This document shows positions 23,401 to 36,254 of a stretch of 64,000 bases of DNA, piece by piece. Numbering within the stretch: position 1 is the stretch's first letter; every line of letters begins with the position of its first letter. A program made the translations under genes and the position numbers. The notes under the pieces are model-generated. The model ran no database searches, was not told the DNA's origin, and saw only the letters and a list, made by a program, of their open reading frames with translations. This DNA is from Haematobia irritans (lineage: Eukaryota; Arthropoda; Insecta; Diptera; Muscidae): assembly GCF_050003625.1 (NCBI RefSeq), contig NC_134398.1, positions 20,782,997 to 20,846,996 of the forward strand, read 5' to 3'.

Positions 23401-26400
23401 CGTAGTGAATAGCACCCCTAACCTTCCCTGAAAATTCTTGAAACTTTCCTTCAAGTGTGGGGCAATGAAGGTTGCCTCTTCATTTATAACATTTTCCCCC
23501 GCTTCCTTTGTAAATTTCAAGAAAACTTAAATTTTTTTATATTTCATGTTAGCCTGATACCGAAACAGGCAATTGACGTCCAAATGCATTATATCTAATT
23601 ATACAATTATTTTTCGAGCTTTATGGACAGATATAGATTTAGGAACATGGTTAATAGAGCCATTTTTTGCAGTTTTAGAGGAGGACCTCCTCCCCGACCA
23701 AATGTCGAAAAGCGTATCTTTTGTAAACGTCCCAGAAAATGTCAAGCAAATTATAAGCCTAAAGGGGCGGCCTCTCTTTCGTCCAAAAATCACAAAATCA
23801 GGTATCAACTATTACGGTTGACAGAGGTTACGATCTCTCCCCATTCCTCTGTAAATTTCAAGTAACTCGGTAAAGTTTAATTGTTTCTCTGTATGTACTT
23901 AAGAGAAGCGGATGTCTCCCTATGCCCTTTTATTTTTATTAAAAAATCAGGAACCTGATATAAATTTCATAACCTCACCCATTTTTCCGTAAAATTTCAG
24001 TCGGGGGAGTTTAGTTTTGTTTTCACTGTACTTTAAAAAAAGTCGGGCAAAGGGGTGGCCCCCCTCCCCGACCAAATATCGAGAAATAATGTAGCGGATT
24101 TTTGTCTAGATGCCAACCCCAACATTCAATGAAAATTTCATGCAAATCGCATAATTTTGTTCCAAGTTTCAAAAGTAGGACAAGGGGGAGGTCCCCCTCC
24201 CCGTCCGCATATGAAATCATCAGGTACCCCATATTAATTCCATAACCTCACCGCATGTTCTCTTTAAATCTCAGATAATTTAGAGAATTTTAGTTTTTTC
24301 ACTGTACTTTAAAAAAAGTCGAACAAAGGGGAGGTCCCCCTCCGCCGCCAAATATCGAAATATAAAGTAGCGGATCTTTGTCTAGTTGCCAACCCCAACC
24401 TTCAATGAAAATTTCAAGCAAATCGGTCAACTTTGGTCCAATTTTCAAAAAGTCCGACAAAGGGGAGGTCCCCCTCCGCGACCAGGTGTCAAAAAATGAG
24501 GTACCCTATTTTCACCACATGAACGTCCCCTATGATCTCTGAAAGTTTCAAGTAAATCGGTTCAGCCGTTTCGGAGCCAACTCGGTTCATACAAACAAAC
24601 AAACAAACAAATAAACAAACATAGATTGAATTTTATATATATAGATAAATTTCTACAATGCGAGTAAAATAATAAAATATTTCTTTCGTAGTTCAAAAAA
24701 ATATTTTTTCGTAATAACCATACAAATTTGATGAAAAACTTCAATGTAGGATTTTTTTTAAGTTTGGTAGATCGATAACGATATTCTCCAAACCAAAGTT
24801 TGGAGAATATTTTACGAAACAAAAAATTTTGTTTTGGCACAATTTTATTTCTATAAAAAATTTTGCCAAAAATTTTATTGTATTTCTATAAAAAATTTTG
24901 CCAAAAATTATATTGTATTTCTACAAAAAAATTGTCAAATTTTTTTCTTATTTCTATATTAAACTCAGTTTATATAGAAAATTTTGTGAAAATTTTATTT
25001 CTATAGAACATTTTGAAAAAAATTTATTTCTATAGAAAATTTTGTGAAAATTTTATTTCTATAGAAAATTTTGTCAAAATTTTATTTCTATAGAAAATTT
25101 TGTCAAAACTTTATTTCTATAAAAAATTTTGTCAAAACTTTATTTCTATAGAAAATTTTGTCAAAACTTTATTTCTATAGGAAATTTTGTCTAAATTTTA
25201 TTTCTATAGGAAACTTTGTATAAATTTTATTTCTATAGGAAATTTTGTCTAAATTTTATTTCTATACAACATTTTGTCAAAAAAACACTTTATTTCAATA
25301 AAAATTTGTCAACATTTTATTTCTGTAGAAACATTTGGTCAAAACTTTATTCCAAAAAAATTGTTTATTTTTTTAGAAAATTTTATTAAAATTTTATTTC
25401 TATAAAAATTATCGTCAAAATTTTATTTGGTCAAAACTTTATTTCTATAGAAAATTTTTTCAAAATTTTATGTCTTTAGAAAATTTTGTCAAGCTAGTAG
25501 CAGAGATTCAAATATATAATAAATAAACTTATACAACACGAGTAAAATAATAAAATATTTCTTTCGTAGTTCAAAAAAATAGTTTTTTCGTAATAACCAT
25601 AAAAAGTTGATGAAAAACTTCAATGTAGGATTTTTTCAGTTTGGTATATCGAAAATCTACCAAAGTTTGGAGAAAATTTTACGAAAAAAAAAATTTATTT
25701 TGGCACAATTTTATTTCTATAAGAAATTTTGCCAAAATTTTATTGTATTTCTATAAAAAAAAACTTGTCAAAATTTTATTTTATTTCTATAAAAAAATTT
25801 TGCAAAAAATGTTATTGTATTTCTATAAAAAATTTGTCAAAATTTTATTTTATTCCTATAAAAAATTTTGCCAAAAAATTTATTGTATTTCTATAAAAAA
25901 TTTGTCAAAATTTTATTTTATTCCTATAAAAAATTTTGCCAAAAAATTTATTGTATTTCTATAAAAAATTTGTCAAAATTTTATTTTATTTCTATAAAAA
26001 GTTCGTGAAATTTTTCAAAATTTTATTTGTATAGTAAATTTTGTCAAAATTTTACTTCTATAGAAAATTTTGTCAAAATTTTATTTCTATAGAAAATTTT
26101 GTCAAAATTTTATTTCTATAGAAAATTTTGTCAAAATTTTATTTCTATAGAAAATTTTGTCAAAATTTTATTTCTATAGGAAATTTTGTAAAATTTTTAT
26201 TCCTATAGGAAATTTTATCAAGATTTTATTTTTATACAAAATTTTGTAAAAAAACACTTTATTTCAATAAAAATTTGTCAAAATTTTATTTCTGTAGAAA
26301 TATTTGGTCACAACATTATTCCAAAAAAAATTAAGATTTTATTTCTATAGAAACATTGGTTAAAACTTTATTTCTTTAGAAAATTTTATCAAAATTTTAT

Positions 26401-29400
26401 TTCTATAACAAATATTGTCAAAATTTTATTGGGTGAAAACTTTATTTCTATAGAAAATATTGCCAAAATTGTATTTCAATAAAAAATTTTATCAAAATTT
26501 TATTTCTATAGGAAATTGTGTTTAAAATTTATTTCTATACAAAATTTTGTCAAAATTTTATTTTTGTAGAAAATTTTATCAAAATTTTATTTCTATACAA
26601 AATTTTGTCAAAATTTCATTTGCATAGAAAATGTTTTCAAAATTTTATGTCTTTAGAAAATTTTGTCAAAACTTTATTTCTATAGAAATTTTTGTTAAAA
26701 TTTTATTTCTATAGGAAATTTTTTAAAATTTTTATTTCTATAGGAAATTTTGTCAAAATTTTATTTCTATACAAAATTTTGTCAAAAAAAAACACTTTAT
26801 TTAAATAAAAATTTGTCAAAATATTATTTCTGTATAAATATTTTGTCAAAACTTTATTAAAAAAAGTTTATTTCTTTAGAAAATGTTGTCAAAATTTTGT
26901 AGAGAATTTTATCAAAATTTTATTTCTATACAAAATTTTGTCAAAATTTCATTTGCATAGAAAATTTTTTCAAAATTTTATGTCTTTAGAAATTTTTTTC
27001 AAAGTTTTATTTCTGTAGAAAAATTTTTCAAAAATTTTATTTCTATAGTAAATTTAGTCAAAATTTTATTTCTATAGAAAATTTTGCTAAAAATTTTATT
27101 TTATTTCTATAAAAAATTTGTCAAAATTTTATTTTATTTCTATAATTAATGTTTGTCAAAATTTTATTTCTATATTAAACTCTGTTTATATAGAAAATTT
27201 TGTAAAAAATTTATTTCTATAGGAAATTTTGTCAAAATTTTACTTCCATTGAAAATTTTGTCAACATTTTATTTCTATAGAAAATTTTGTCCAAACTTTA
27301 TTTCTATAGAAAATTTAATCAAAATTTTATTTCTATTGAAAATTTTGTCAAAATTTTATTTCTATAGGAAATTTTGTCTAAATTTTATTTCTATACAAAA
27401 TTTTGTCAAAATTTTATTTCTATACAAAATTTTGTAAAAAACAAACTTTATTTCAATAAAAATTTGTCAAAATTTTATTTCTGAAGAAACATTTGGTCAA
27501 AACTTTATTCCAAAAAACAAAAAATAAAAAATTTTCAAAATTTGATTTCTATAGAAACATTTGGTTAAAATTTTATTTCTTAAGAAATTTTGTCAAAATT
27601 TTATTTCTATAAAAAAATATCGTCAAAATTTTATTGGATCAAAACTTTATTTCTATGGAAAATATTGCTGAAATTTTATTTCTATAAAAAATTTTATCAA
27701 AATTTTATTTCTATATAAAATTTTATTTTTGTAGAAAATTTTATCAAAATTTTATTTCTATACAAAACTTTATCAAAATTTCATTTCTATAGAAAATTTT
27801 GTCAACATTTTATTTCTATAGCAAATGTTGTCAAAATTTTAGTTCTGTAGATAATTTTGTCAAAATTTTATTTCTATAGAAAATTTGGTCATAAATTTTA
27901 TTGTATCCACAAATCTCATGGCTTCATTAACCATTCAACAAAAAAATTCTTCCTTCCTTACCTCAAAAATACAATTGCGAATTTTCCTCGAATACACTCG
28001 AGTGTTTTCGTGATGAATGTGTAGAAATGAATCGAGAAGAACAAAAACACGACTATTTGTGGGTACTTCGCGAAACGTATCACTCCAAACATGAGGCTCC
28101 ACTATCATCACCAGAATTCCTTTGTCTATGGGACTAAAAGGAGAATGCCAACTTTCTCTTAAATGAATGCGGACACTTAAGCCATTTGCATCACCGTATC
28201 CTACAGTTCGTCGAGGGTAATAGGGATCGTGGTTTAGTTTGTGTAATCCCTCCTTGGATTCAATGCCATTGAAGGCCAAACATTGTCCAGTTTGTGTTCG
28301 CCTAGGCGTGAATAGTTCACAACAATCATGGGCTTGGGATATCCAGTAGCACGATGAGAACATTTCATCACATTTCCAAGCCATTTGCTCCTCGACTTCA
28401 GTGAAATTAATGTAGTTAAGATCATGCAGTAGTTGAGAGGCATAGTTTTCTGAGATATTTTTAAAATTTTCGAAATTTCCAAAGTACAATGTGTCATAGG
28501 CATTTAGAACTTCCTTGAACAGCTGTTCATGTTGCGCCGTGAAATGTTGCTTTCGTAAAAATTTCTCCTTGGTTTCATTGTATCGTTGCCAATTTAGGCG
28601 ATTTTGATTACAAATGGTAATTTCGGGAAAGGGAATTTTATAGAGAGGATATCTTAAACTGGAGATAACTGTACGTAGAGGTTTATTGCGGTAAATGTCT
28701 ACGATATTCCATGTTGCATTAATGAGCATATAGATGGAAATGATAAGTCCGCATATTATGAGAAACCTGAAAAAAGAGAAAAAAATTAGACAAAATTTAT
28801 TGTAGAAGTGAAATTTAAATAATTTTCCAGAGAAATAAAATGTAGACCAAATTTGCTTAGAAATAAAATTTTGACAAAATTTTCTATAAAAAAAAAATTG
28901 AGAAATTTTCTATAGAAAACAAGTAAGGAAAGACTAAAGTCGGGCGGTGCCGACTATATTATACCCTGCACCACTTTGTAGATCTAAATTTTCGATACCA
29001 TATCACATCCGTCAAATGTGTTGGGTGCTATATACAAGGATTTGTCCCAAATACATACATTTAAATATCACTCGATCTGGATAGAATTTGATAGACTTCT
29101 ACAAAATCTATAGACTCAAAATTTAAGACGGCTAATGCACTAGGATGGAACATAATGTTAGTACAAAATAAATATGGGAAACATTTAAATCTGAAGCAAT
29201 TTTAAGGAAACTTCGCAAAAGCTTATTTATGATTTATCGCTCTATATATATGTATTAGAAATTTAGGAAAATTAGAGTAATTTTTACAACTTTTCGACTA
29301 AACAGTGTCGATTTTACAAGGAAAATGTTGGTATTTTGATCATTTTTGTCGAAATCGGAAAAACATATATATGGGAGCTATATCTAAATCTGAACCGATT

Positions 29401-32388
29401 TCAACCAAATTTGGCACGCATAGCTACAATGCTAATTCTACTCACTGTGCAAAATTTCAACTAAATCGGAGCAAAAAATTAGCCTCTGTGGCCATATGTG
29501 TGTAAATCGGCCGAAAGCTATATACGGGAGCTATATACAAATCTGAACCGATTTCAACCAAATTCGGCACGCATAGCACCAATGCTAATTCTACTCCCTG
29601 TGCAAAATTTCAACTAAATCGGAGTTAAAAATTGGCCTCTGTGGTCATATGAGTGTATATCGGGCGAATGATATATATGGGAGATATATCTAAATCTTAA
29701 CCGATTTCAACCAAATTTACTAATTCTACTCCCTGTGCAAAATTTCAACTGAATCGGAGTAAAAGATTGGTCACTGTGGTCATATGAGTGTAAATCGGGC
29801 GAACGATATATATCGGAGCTATATCTAAATCTGAACCGATTTCTATAAAATTTGGCACACTTGACTACACTACTAATTGTACTCCTAGTGAAAATTTTCA
29901 ACCAAATTGGGGTAAAACTCTGGCTTCTGGGACCGTATTAGTCCATATCGGGCGAAAGATATATATGCAAGCTATATCTAAATCTGAACCGATTTAAATA
30001 AAATTTGGCACACTTGACTGTAGTACTAATTGTTCTTCTTGTGCAAAATTTTAAGCAAATTAGGGTAAAACTCTGGCATCTGGGGCCATATAAGTGCATA
30101 TCGGGCGAAATATATATATGGGCGCTATATCTAAATGTGAACCGATTTCTTCCAAAATCAATAGGTATCTGTTCTGAGCCAAAACACCTACTTGTGCCAA
30201 ATTTAAAGTCGATTGGACTAAAACTGCGACCTAGACTTTGATTACAAAAATGTGTCCACGGACAGACGGACATGGCTATATCGACTCAGGAGCCCACCCT
30301 GAGCATTTTTGCCAAAGACACCATGTGTCTATCTCGTCTCCTCTGGGTGTTGCAAACATATGCACTAACTTATAATACCCTGTTCCACAGTGTGGCGCAG
30401 GGTATAAAAATTTTTGCAAAATTTTCTATAGAAACAAAAATTTTGTCAAAATTTTCTATAACAATAAAATTTTCTATAAAAATTAAATGTTGAGAAAATG
30501 TTCTATAAAAATAAAATTATGACAAAATTTTCTATAGAAAAACAATTTTGACAAAATTCTCTATAGAAATAAAATTTTGAGAAAATTTTTTATAGAAATA
30601 AAAATTTGAAAAAATTTTCTATTGAAATAACAATTTGACAAAATTTTCTATAGAAATACAATTTTGTTTTTGATATTTTTGACCTTTTTATTTTAATTTT
30701 TATGATTTTTTATCTCATAATCTCGGCTATAGGTCTATAAATTGAACTTGAAATTGTTGGTTTCTTGTTTTTTTATTTTCCAATATTTCTGTTGACTTCG
30801 TCAGAACCGTTTTCAAGGATTTTCTCCGCTGTGTTGTTACTTCGCTGTCTGTTTCTTATAAAAAGTTCAATTTTGACAAAATTTTCTATAGAAAAATTGT
30901 TTTGAGCAAATTTTATATGGGAAATTTTTTTGAGAAAATTTTATATAGAAATACAATTTAGATACACAACTTTGTGTTTGATATAAAATTTTTACAAAAT
31001 TGTCTATAGAAGTACAAATTTAACATAAAAATAAAATTTTCTATAGAAATAAAATTTTGAGAAAATTCTCTATAAAATAAAATTTTGCCAAAATTTTCGA
31101 TAGAAACAAAATTTTGAGAAAATTTTCTATAGAAATAAAGTTTTGAGAAAATTTTCTATAGGAATAAAATGTTGACAAAATTTTCTATAGAAATAAAATT
31201 AAACAAAATTTTCTATTGAAATAAAATTTTGACAAAATTTTCTATAGAAACAAAAGTTGGATATTTTCAAATAAAAATTAAAACTCAATAAAACAACAAC
31301 ATCTGTTTTTTATTTATATGACCTCAAGCCGAACTAAACAAATATTATTAACAGTTTAAAGGTCAACTATCAAACGACAACAGAAATAAAAATTTTGACA
31401 ATATTTTCTATAGAAATAAAATTTTGACAAAAATTTTGTTTTAAATATAAAATTTTGACAAAATTTTCTATAGAAATAAAATTTTGAGAAACTTTTGTTT
31501 TAGTTGTAAAATTTTGACAAAATTTTCTATAGAAATAATATTTTTAAAAAATTTTCTACAGAAATAAAATTTTGAGAAAATTTTCTACAGAAATAAAATT
31601 TCGAGAAAATTTTCTACAGAAATAATATTTTGAGAAAATTTTCTATGGAAATAAAATTTTTTACAAAATTTTCTATAGAAATACAATTTTAACAAAATTT
31701 TCTATAGAAATACATTTCTAACAAAATTATCTTTAGAAATAAAATTTTAACACAATTTTTTATAGAAATAAAATTTTGACAAGATTTCCTATAGAAATAA
31801 AATTTTGACAAAATTTTAAATTTATTGTTTAATTGACTTCGGTGATTGATACTATCTTCCATTCTTTTTGTTTTAATCATTATAATTAAAAATTTAAATT
31901 AAAAATTAATTATAATTAAAAATTAATTGAATCAATTAATTTCATGATTGAATCCAAAAATTATTATTTTTTTTTTGTGTAGTGGTTGATATTTAAGAAC
32001 TTATGGCTACATATACACAACAAATAAACACTTTGTTCTAGCTTCCAATTGCTTCGTATAGCTGGAAAAATATCTGAATTGTTTTGTTTGCTTTCAAGCC
32101 GAATATTGCAGTACTGTCCTTTTGGCAAAGTTAATGTACCTCCTATGATGGAGGGTATACAAATTATTTTAATATAAAATACCTTTCATATGAGGCTGTA
32201 CTTTTTATTAACGCTCCAAACATTCCACGTATTATAGAAACATTTGAAAAATCATTCCACAGACGATTAACCTTTTCATCCTCGTCCTCTTTACGATATT
32301 CCTTTTCATTATTTTCATCTTCTCGTATATCAAATTTCAATAGTTTCGATGATTTTATTTTAATATCTTTATAATCTTCAAAAATCAT
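20443..32388 (-). CDS. Gene 2: complete DEG/ENaC (pickpocket-type) channel subunit
   Basis: Predicted two-membrane-span cation channel subunit. Minus-strand exons: 32388-32183, 28766-27962, 21234-21045, 20978-20739, 20672-20443; 1671 nt, 556 aa, stop TGA, all GT/AG and in phase. Acidic-basic cytosolic N-terminus; TM1 about 70-92; FPEITICN; Cys block WKCDEMFSSCYW...CC; EPHVW; ENCQDQCKQEYLVKYCNCT; PCMFNC; ETSAEYPFIDLMG; TM2 from about 481 with filter G492-C493-S494; short basic tail. Odd points: the otherwise conserved His-Gly motif reads Arg-Gly (R54 G55, CGT codon). The exon 2/3 boundary present in genes 1 and 3 is precisely absent, giving an uninterrupted KGILVMIVEPHVW. The filter-adjacent GLF seen in gene 3 is SLC here. 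Introns 1 (3.4 kb) and 2 (6.7 kb) are filled by repeats; introns 3 and 4 are 66 nt. Closest local relative by N-terminus is gene 1 (KDIKIK against KEIKIR). No frame damage seen. Confidence 0.9.
21596..22260 (+). repeat. 29-bp repeat arrays in gene 2 intron 2
   Basis: Degenerate plus-orientation units at 21596-21828 and 22020-22260, split by the TIR element at 21829-21983. Confidence 0.8.
21829..21983. mobile_element. Short TIR element (GATCTCAGCTTTA ends)
   Basis: The left end TTGTTGTTTTGATCTCAGCT is mirrored by AGCTGAGATCAAAACAACAA at the right. The interior has TTTGTCAAATTTATTTGGGC. Relatives at 40430-40575 and 41300-41780 share this interior. Confidence 0.6.
22440..24646. mobile_element. 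Unclassified 2.2-kb repeat with degenerate internal units
   Basis: Begins CTAGCGTAACCCGGCCCGCT, has several degenerate internal units with GGGGAGGTCCCCCTCC and a following CGACCAAATATCG-type motif, and ends in (CAAA)n, then ATAGATTGAATTTTATATAT. It is inserted in a repeat whose uninterrupted copy lies at 25493-25540. ORFs inside show no known domain. Confidence 0.6.
24650..27905 (-). repeat. 29-bp arrays with a duplicated unique module (minus orientation)
   Basis: A segment with CGAGTAAAATAATAAAATAT and TTCGTAATAACCAT (about 24660-24830) precedes an array at 24838-25490. The same segment recurs at 25520-25690, followed by another array to 27905. This is a tandem duplication of module plus array. 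It fills gene 2 intron 2 up to exon 2. Confidence 0.85.
28785..28918 (+). repeat. 29-bp repeat units in gene 2 intron 1
   Basis: Short degenerate stretch of plus-orientation units immediately upstream of gene 2 exon 2. Confidence 0.7.
28920..30410 (-). mobile_element. Hairpin-ended 153-bp-module element, second subfamily
   Basis: Minus-strand element. The 3' end is at the left (ACAAGTAAGGAAAGACTAAA, then GTCGGGCGGTGCCGAC). The modules read TATATGGGAGCTATATCTAA with TCTGAACCGATTTC and CAAATCGG. The 5' end at the right is TTATAATACCCTGTTCCACA followed by GCAGGGTATAAAAA. A plus-strand sister copy lies at 61776-63482. Confidence 0.8.
30411..31815 (+). repeat. 29-bp arrays with two inserted dispersed repeats
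   Basis: Plus-orientation units interrupted by the reverse copy of the 14.87-kb repeat (30680-30840) and by a repeat at 31256-31383 (ACAACAACATCTGTTTTTTA, AGCCGAACTAAACA), whose inverted copy is at 60625-60760. Confidence 0.8.
31826..31981 (+). mobile_element. Decayed copy of the CACAGAAAA TIR element
   Basis: Retains GATTGATACTATC, AATTAATTGAATCAATTAAT and the TTTTTTTTTTGTGTAG end; the left end is lost. Confidence 0.45.
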
Positions 32389-32389
32389 A

Positions 32390-33455
32390 ACTTAATAGTC
32401 TACGAAATCGAAACGATTCCACAATATACCTTAGCCTTCAACAAACTGAGCATATTATTGTCTCTTGATGCCATCCTTAGAGCAATTCATCATCGATTTA
32501 ATTGCAACAGGGATAGGCTTTGACATTAAACGAACGTGTTCAAACATCAAACATGACAAGATTTGACAATGCCAAGAACATGCATTAAAACAATGCTTGT
32601 CCACTTTGCCCAATAACTATGATTTGAAGTTTGTAACAATTAATTTCGAACAAGAATTAAATTGTTCGAACACAATTCGGTGTGGAAATTTCAAAATACA
32701 CATCAAAGGAATTGAGCCAGAATTTAAATATTTTTGTTTTTCAATGCCATGTGTACCTAAATACCAATATAATGCCTTTTGTATATCCTGAGTTTTATGT
32801 CTTTCCAATCCTATATTTTATGGACCAGATTTCTGTCAAAATTATTCCTATTTATTAAGTAAAACAAATTCGTATGATTGCAAAGTCAATAGGGGAGATT
32901 TACTTTCTACCTTAGTCACTTGTTCTATTTAATAAAAATAAGTCTTCAAATCAAAATCGGGTATCCAAAGCGAATCCTATTTATTGCGTCCTATTTTGGG
33001 CCTAAAAGCAATGCCCTAGCACCCCTCATCAATGAGTGTTTCCATTGTTAGCTCTCTATCCTTTTATGTATGAGACATATTGACATATGACTTGCCTTAG
33101 ATTATATTAAACGCCTTCCCTTGGAAATCTCATATAGTACTTATCGCATATTCATTCAAAGTGCATGTACTTTATGTCAGTATTTAAATTGTACCACTAA
33201 ATTGTAGAATTGTTTCCAAAAGCCAATCCTTTTAAATTGAATTAAGCATGCAACTGGTTTGACCTCTTGACCGCACCTTATTACCACCGATAGACAAGTG
33301 TAAACCAAATCAAGATAAATACAACTCATTAACCTCAGACATACATGAAAGTTTGTATATACTCTTGGGGTGCTCTATTCTATTTGACAACGATTAACAC
33401 CATACTTTACGGTATGAAACTGGGAACCCATGACCATGCAAATAAATTTCGATAA
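32390..33455. other. Upstream region of gene 2
   Basis: About 1 kb of mostly non-repetitive sequence 5' of gene 2. Small open frames on both strands near 32600-32800 lack recognisable domains. Confidence 0.4.
32444..32449 (-). promoter_or_regulatory. Possible initiator of gene 2
   Basis: TCAGTT on the minus strand about 56 nt upstream of the gene 2 ATG, in a position similar to the motif in front of its paralogue gene 1. The shared motif supports, but does not prove, a common promoter origin. Confidence 0.3.
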
Positions 33456-35964
33456 ACTCTTAAATAGAAATTAAATGTTAACAAAATTTCCTATAGAAAT
33501 GAAATTTTGATAAAATTTCGTATAGATATGAAATTTTGATAAAATTTCCTATAAAATTAAATTTTCAAAAAATTTCCTATAGAAATGAAATTTTCAAAAA
33601 ATTTCCTATAGAAATGAAATTTTCAAAAAATTTCCTATAGAAATGAAATTTTCAAAAAATTTCCTATAGAATTGAAATTTTCAAAAAATTTCCTATAGAA
33701 ATGAAATTTTCGAAAATTTTCCTATATAAATGAAATATTTGGAAAATTTTCTATAGGAGTGAAATTTTGACAAAATTTCCTATAGAAATGAAATTATGAC
33801 AAAATTTCCTATAGAAATGAGATTTTTTGGATTTCATAGAATATAGAAATAAAATTTCCGGCAAATTTCCTATAGAAATCAAATTTTCAGAAAAATTTTT
33901 ATAGAAACGGAATTTGTAGAAAATTTCCTATAGAAATTTCCTACAGAGATTTTGATAAAATTTTCTATAGAGATGATATTTTGAACATTTTTAAATTTAG
34001 ATAAAATTTCCTACAAAAAAGAAATTTTGACAAAAAATTCCTATTGAAATGAAATTTTGACAAAATTTCCTATAGAAATGAAATTTTGACAAAATTTCCT
34101 ATAGAAATGAAATTTTGACAAAATTTCCTGTAAAAATAAAACATTGACAAAATTTCCTATACAAATTAAATTCTCAGAAAAATTCCTGTAGATATGAAAT
34201 TTTCAGAAAACTTCCTTTAGAAATAAAATTTTCAGAAAATTTTCTCTACAAATGAAATTTTGACACAATTTTATAAAGAAATAAAAATTTTACAAAATTT
34301 CCTATAAAGTGATTTTTTTTATAAAATTTCTTATAGAAATTAAACTTTCAGAATATTTCCTGTAGAAATAAAATTTGCAGAAAATTTCTTATAGAAACGG
34401 AATTTTTAGAAAATTTCCTATAGAAATTTCCTACAGAGATTTTGATAAAATTTTCTAAAGAGATGAAATTTTAAAATTTTTTAAAATTAGATAAAAATTC
34501 CTACAAAAAAATTAAATTTTGACGAAATTTCCTATGGAAAGAAATATTGACAAAATTTCCTACAAAAATTAAATTCTCCGAAAAATTCCTGTGGATATGA
34601 AATTTTCAGAAAAATTCCTGTAGATATGAAATTTTCAGAAAAATTCCTATAGAAATGAAATTTTCAGAAAATTTCCTATTGAAATGAAATTTTCAGAAAA
34701 ATTCCTATAGAAATGAAATTTTCAAAAAAAATTTCCTATAGAAATGAAATTTTCGGAAAATTTTCTATAGAATTGAAATTTTGACAAAAATTTCCTTTAA
34801 AAATAAAATTTTAACGAAATTTCCTATAGAAAGAAAAATTGACAAAATTTCCTATAAAAATTCATTTCTCAGAAAAATTCCTGTAGATATGAAATTTTCA
34901 GAAAAATTCCTAAAGAAATTTTCAGAAAATTTTCTGTACAAATGAAATTTTGACACAATTTTATAAAGTAATAAAAATTTTACAAAATTTCTTATAAAGG
35001 TGAATTTTTTATAAAATTTCCTATAGAAATTAAACTTTCAGAAAATTTCCTGTAAAAAAGAAATTATGACAAAATTTCCTATAGAAATGAAATTTTATGA
35101 ATTTCATAGAATCTAGAAATGAAATTTCCGGAAAATTTCCTAAAGAAATCAAATTTTCAGAAAATTTCTTATAGAAACGGAATTTTTAGAAAATTTCCTA
35201 TAGAAATTTCCTACAGACATTTTGATAAAATTTTCTATAGAGATGAAATTTTGAAATTTTTTAAATTTTATATAAAATTTCCTAAAAAAAAAATGACGAA
35301 AATTTCCTACAGAAATGAAATTTTGACAAAATTTCCTGTAAAAATAAAATTTTGACGAAATTTCCTATAGAAATATTGACAAAATTTTCTGTAAACATGA
35401 AATTCTCAGAAAAATTCCTGTAGATATGAAATTTTCAGAAAAATTCCTATACAAAAAAATCCATTTGTAAAAATAAAATTTGTAGCAAATAAAAATAAAA
35501 TTTTCAAAAAGTTTCTCTTTACAAAAGAAATTTTCAGAAAATTTCCTATAGAAATTAAATTTCGACAAAAATTCCTGTAGAAATGACATTTTGACAAAAT
35601 TTCCAAAAATTTTCAGAAAATGTCTTATAGAAATGAAATTTTGACAAAAACTCCTTTAGAATTGACATTTTGACAAAATTTCCTATAGAAATGAAATATA
35701 TAGAAAATAAGAACGAAAATTTTCAAAAATTTTCTTTAGAAAAGAAATTTTCAGAAATTTCCTATAGAATAAAAAATTCGCAAAATTTCCTATAGAATTG
35801 AAATTTTTAGAAAATTTACTATAGAAATAAAATTTTCAGAAAATTTCCTATGGAAATTGAATTTTGACAAAATTTCTTATGGAAATACAATATAGACAAA
35901 ATTTCCCATAGAAACGAAATTTTCAGAAAATTTCTTTAGAAAGAAATTTTCAGAAAATTTCCTA

Positions 35965-36254
35965 CACAGAAAAAAGTTTCACGAAAATTTTTCCAATTAA
36001 CATCTTAATTGAGTTTTAAAAAATATTCAATTAAAAATTTAATTGATTCAACAAATTTTTTAATTGAAATAAAAATCAATCACACAAATTAATAGTATCA
36101 ATTAAATATTTAATTGGATCAATTAATTTTTTAATTGACTGTCAATTAATTTTTTAATTGATACTATCAATTCTGTGATTGAAGACATTTCAATTAAAAA
36201 ATTAATTGGATCAATTAATTTCGTGATTGAATCAGAAAAAAATTTTTTTGTGTG
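35965..36254 (+). mobile_element. Short TIR element with TA target duplication, copy 2
   Basis: The ends CACAGAAAAAAGTTTCACG and AATTTTTTTGTGTG are roughly inverted. The flanks read CCTA before and TATAGAAATT after, so removing the element plus one TA restores CCTATAGAAATT, the normal repeat unit. This fixes the boundaries and shows a TA duplication, as for Tc1/mariner-dependent elements. Confidence 0.8.

Noticed and set aside
25980..27900. CRISPR-like appearance of regular 29-bp repeats
   Set aside because: There are no unique spacers; the units are contiguous and degenerate, and the host genes are eukaryotic with spliceosomal introns.
32597..32791. 64-residue ORF upstream of gene 2
   Set aside because: An overlapping ORF of similar length exists on the other strand; no domain, no splice context, no coding bias evident.
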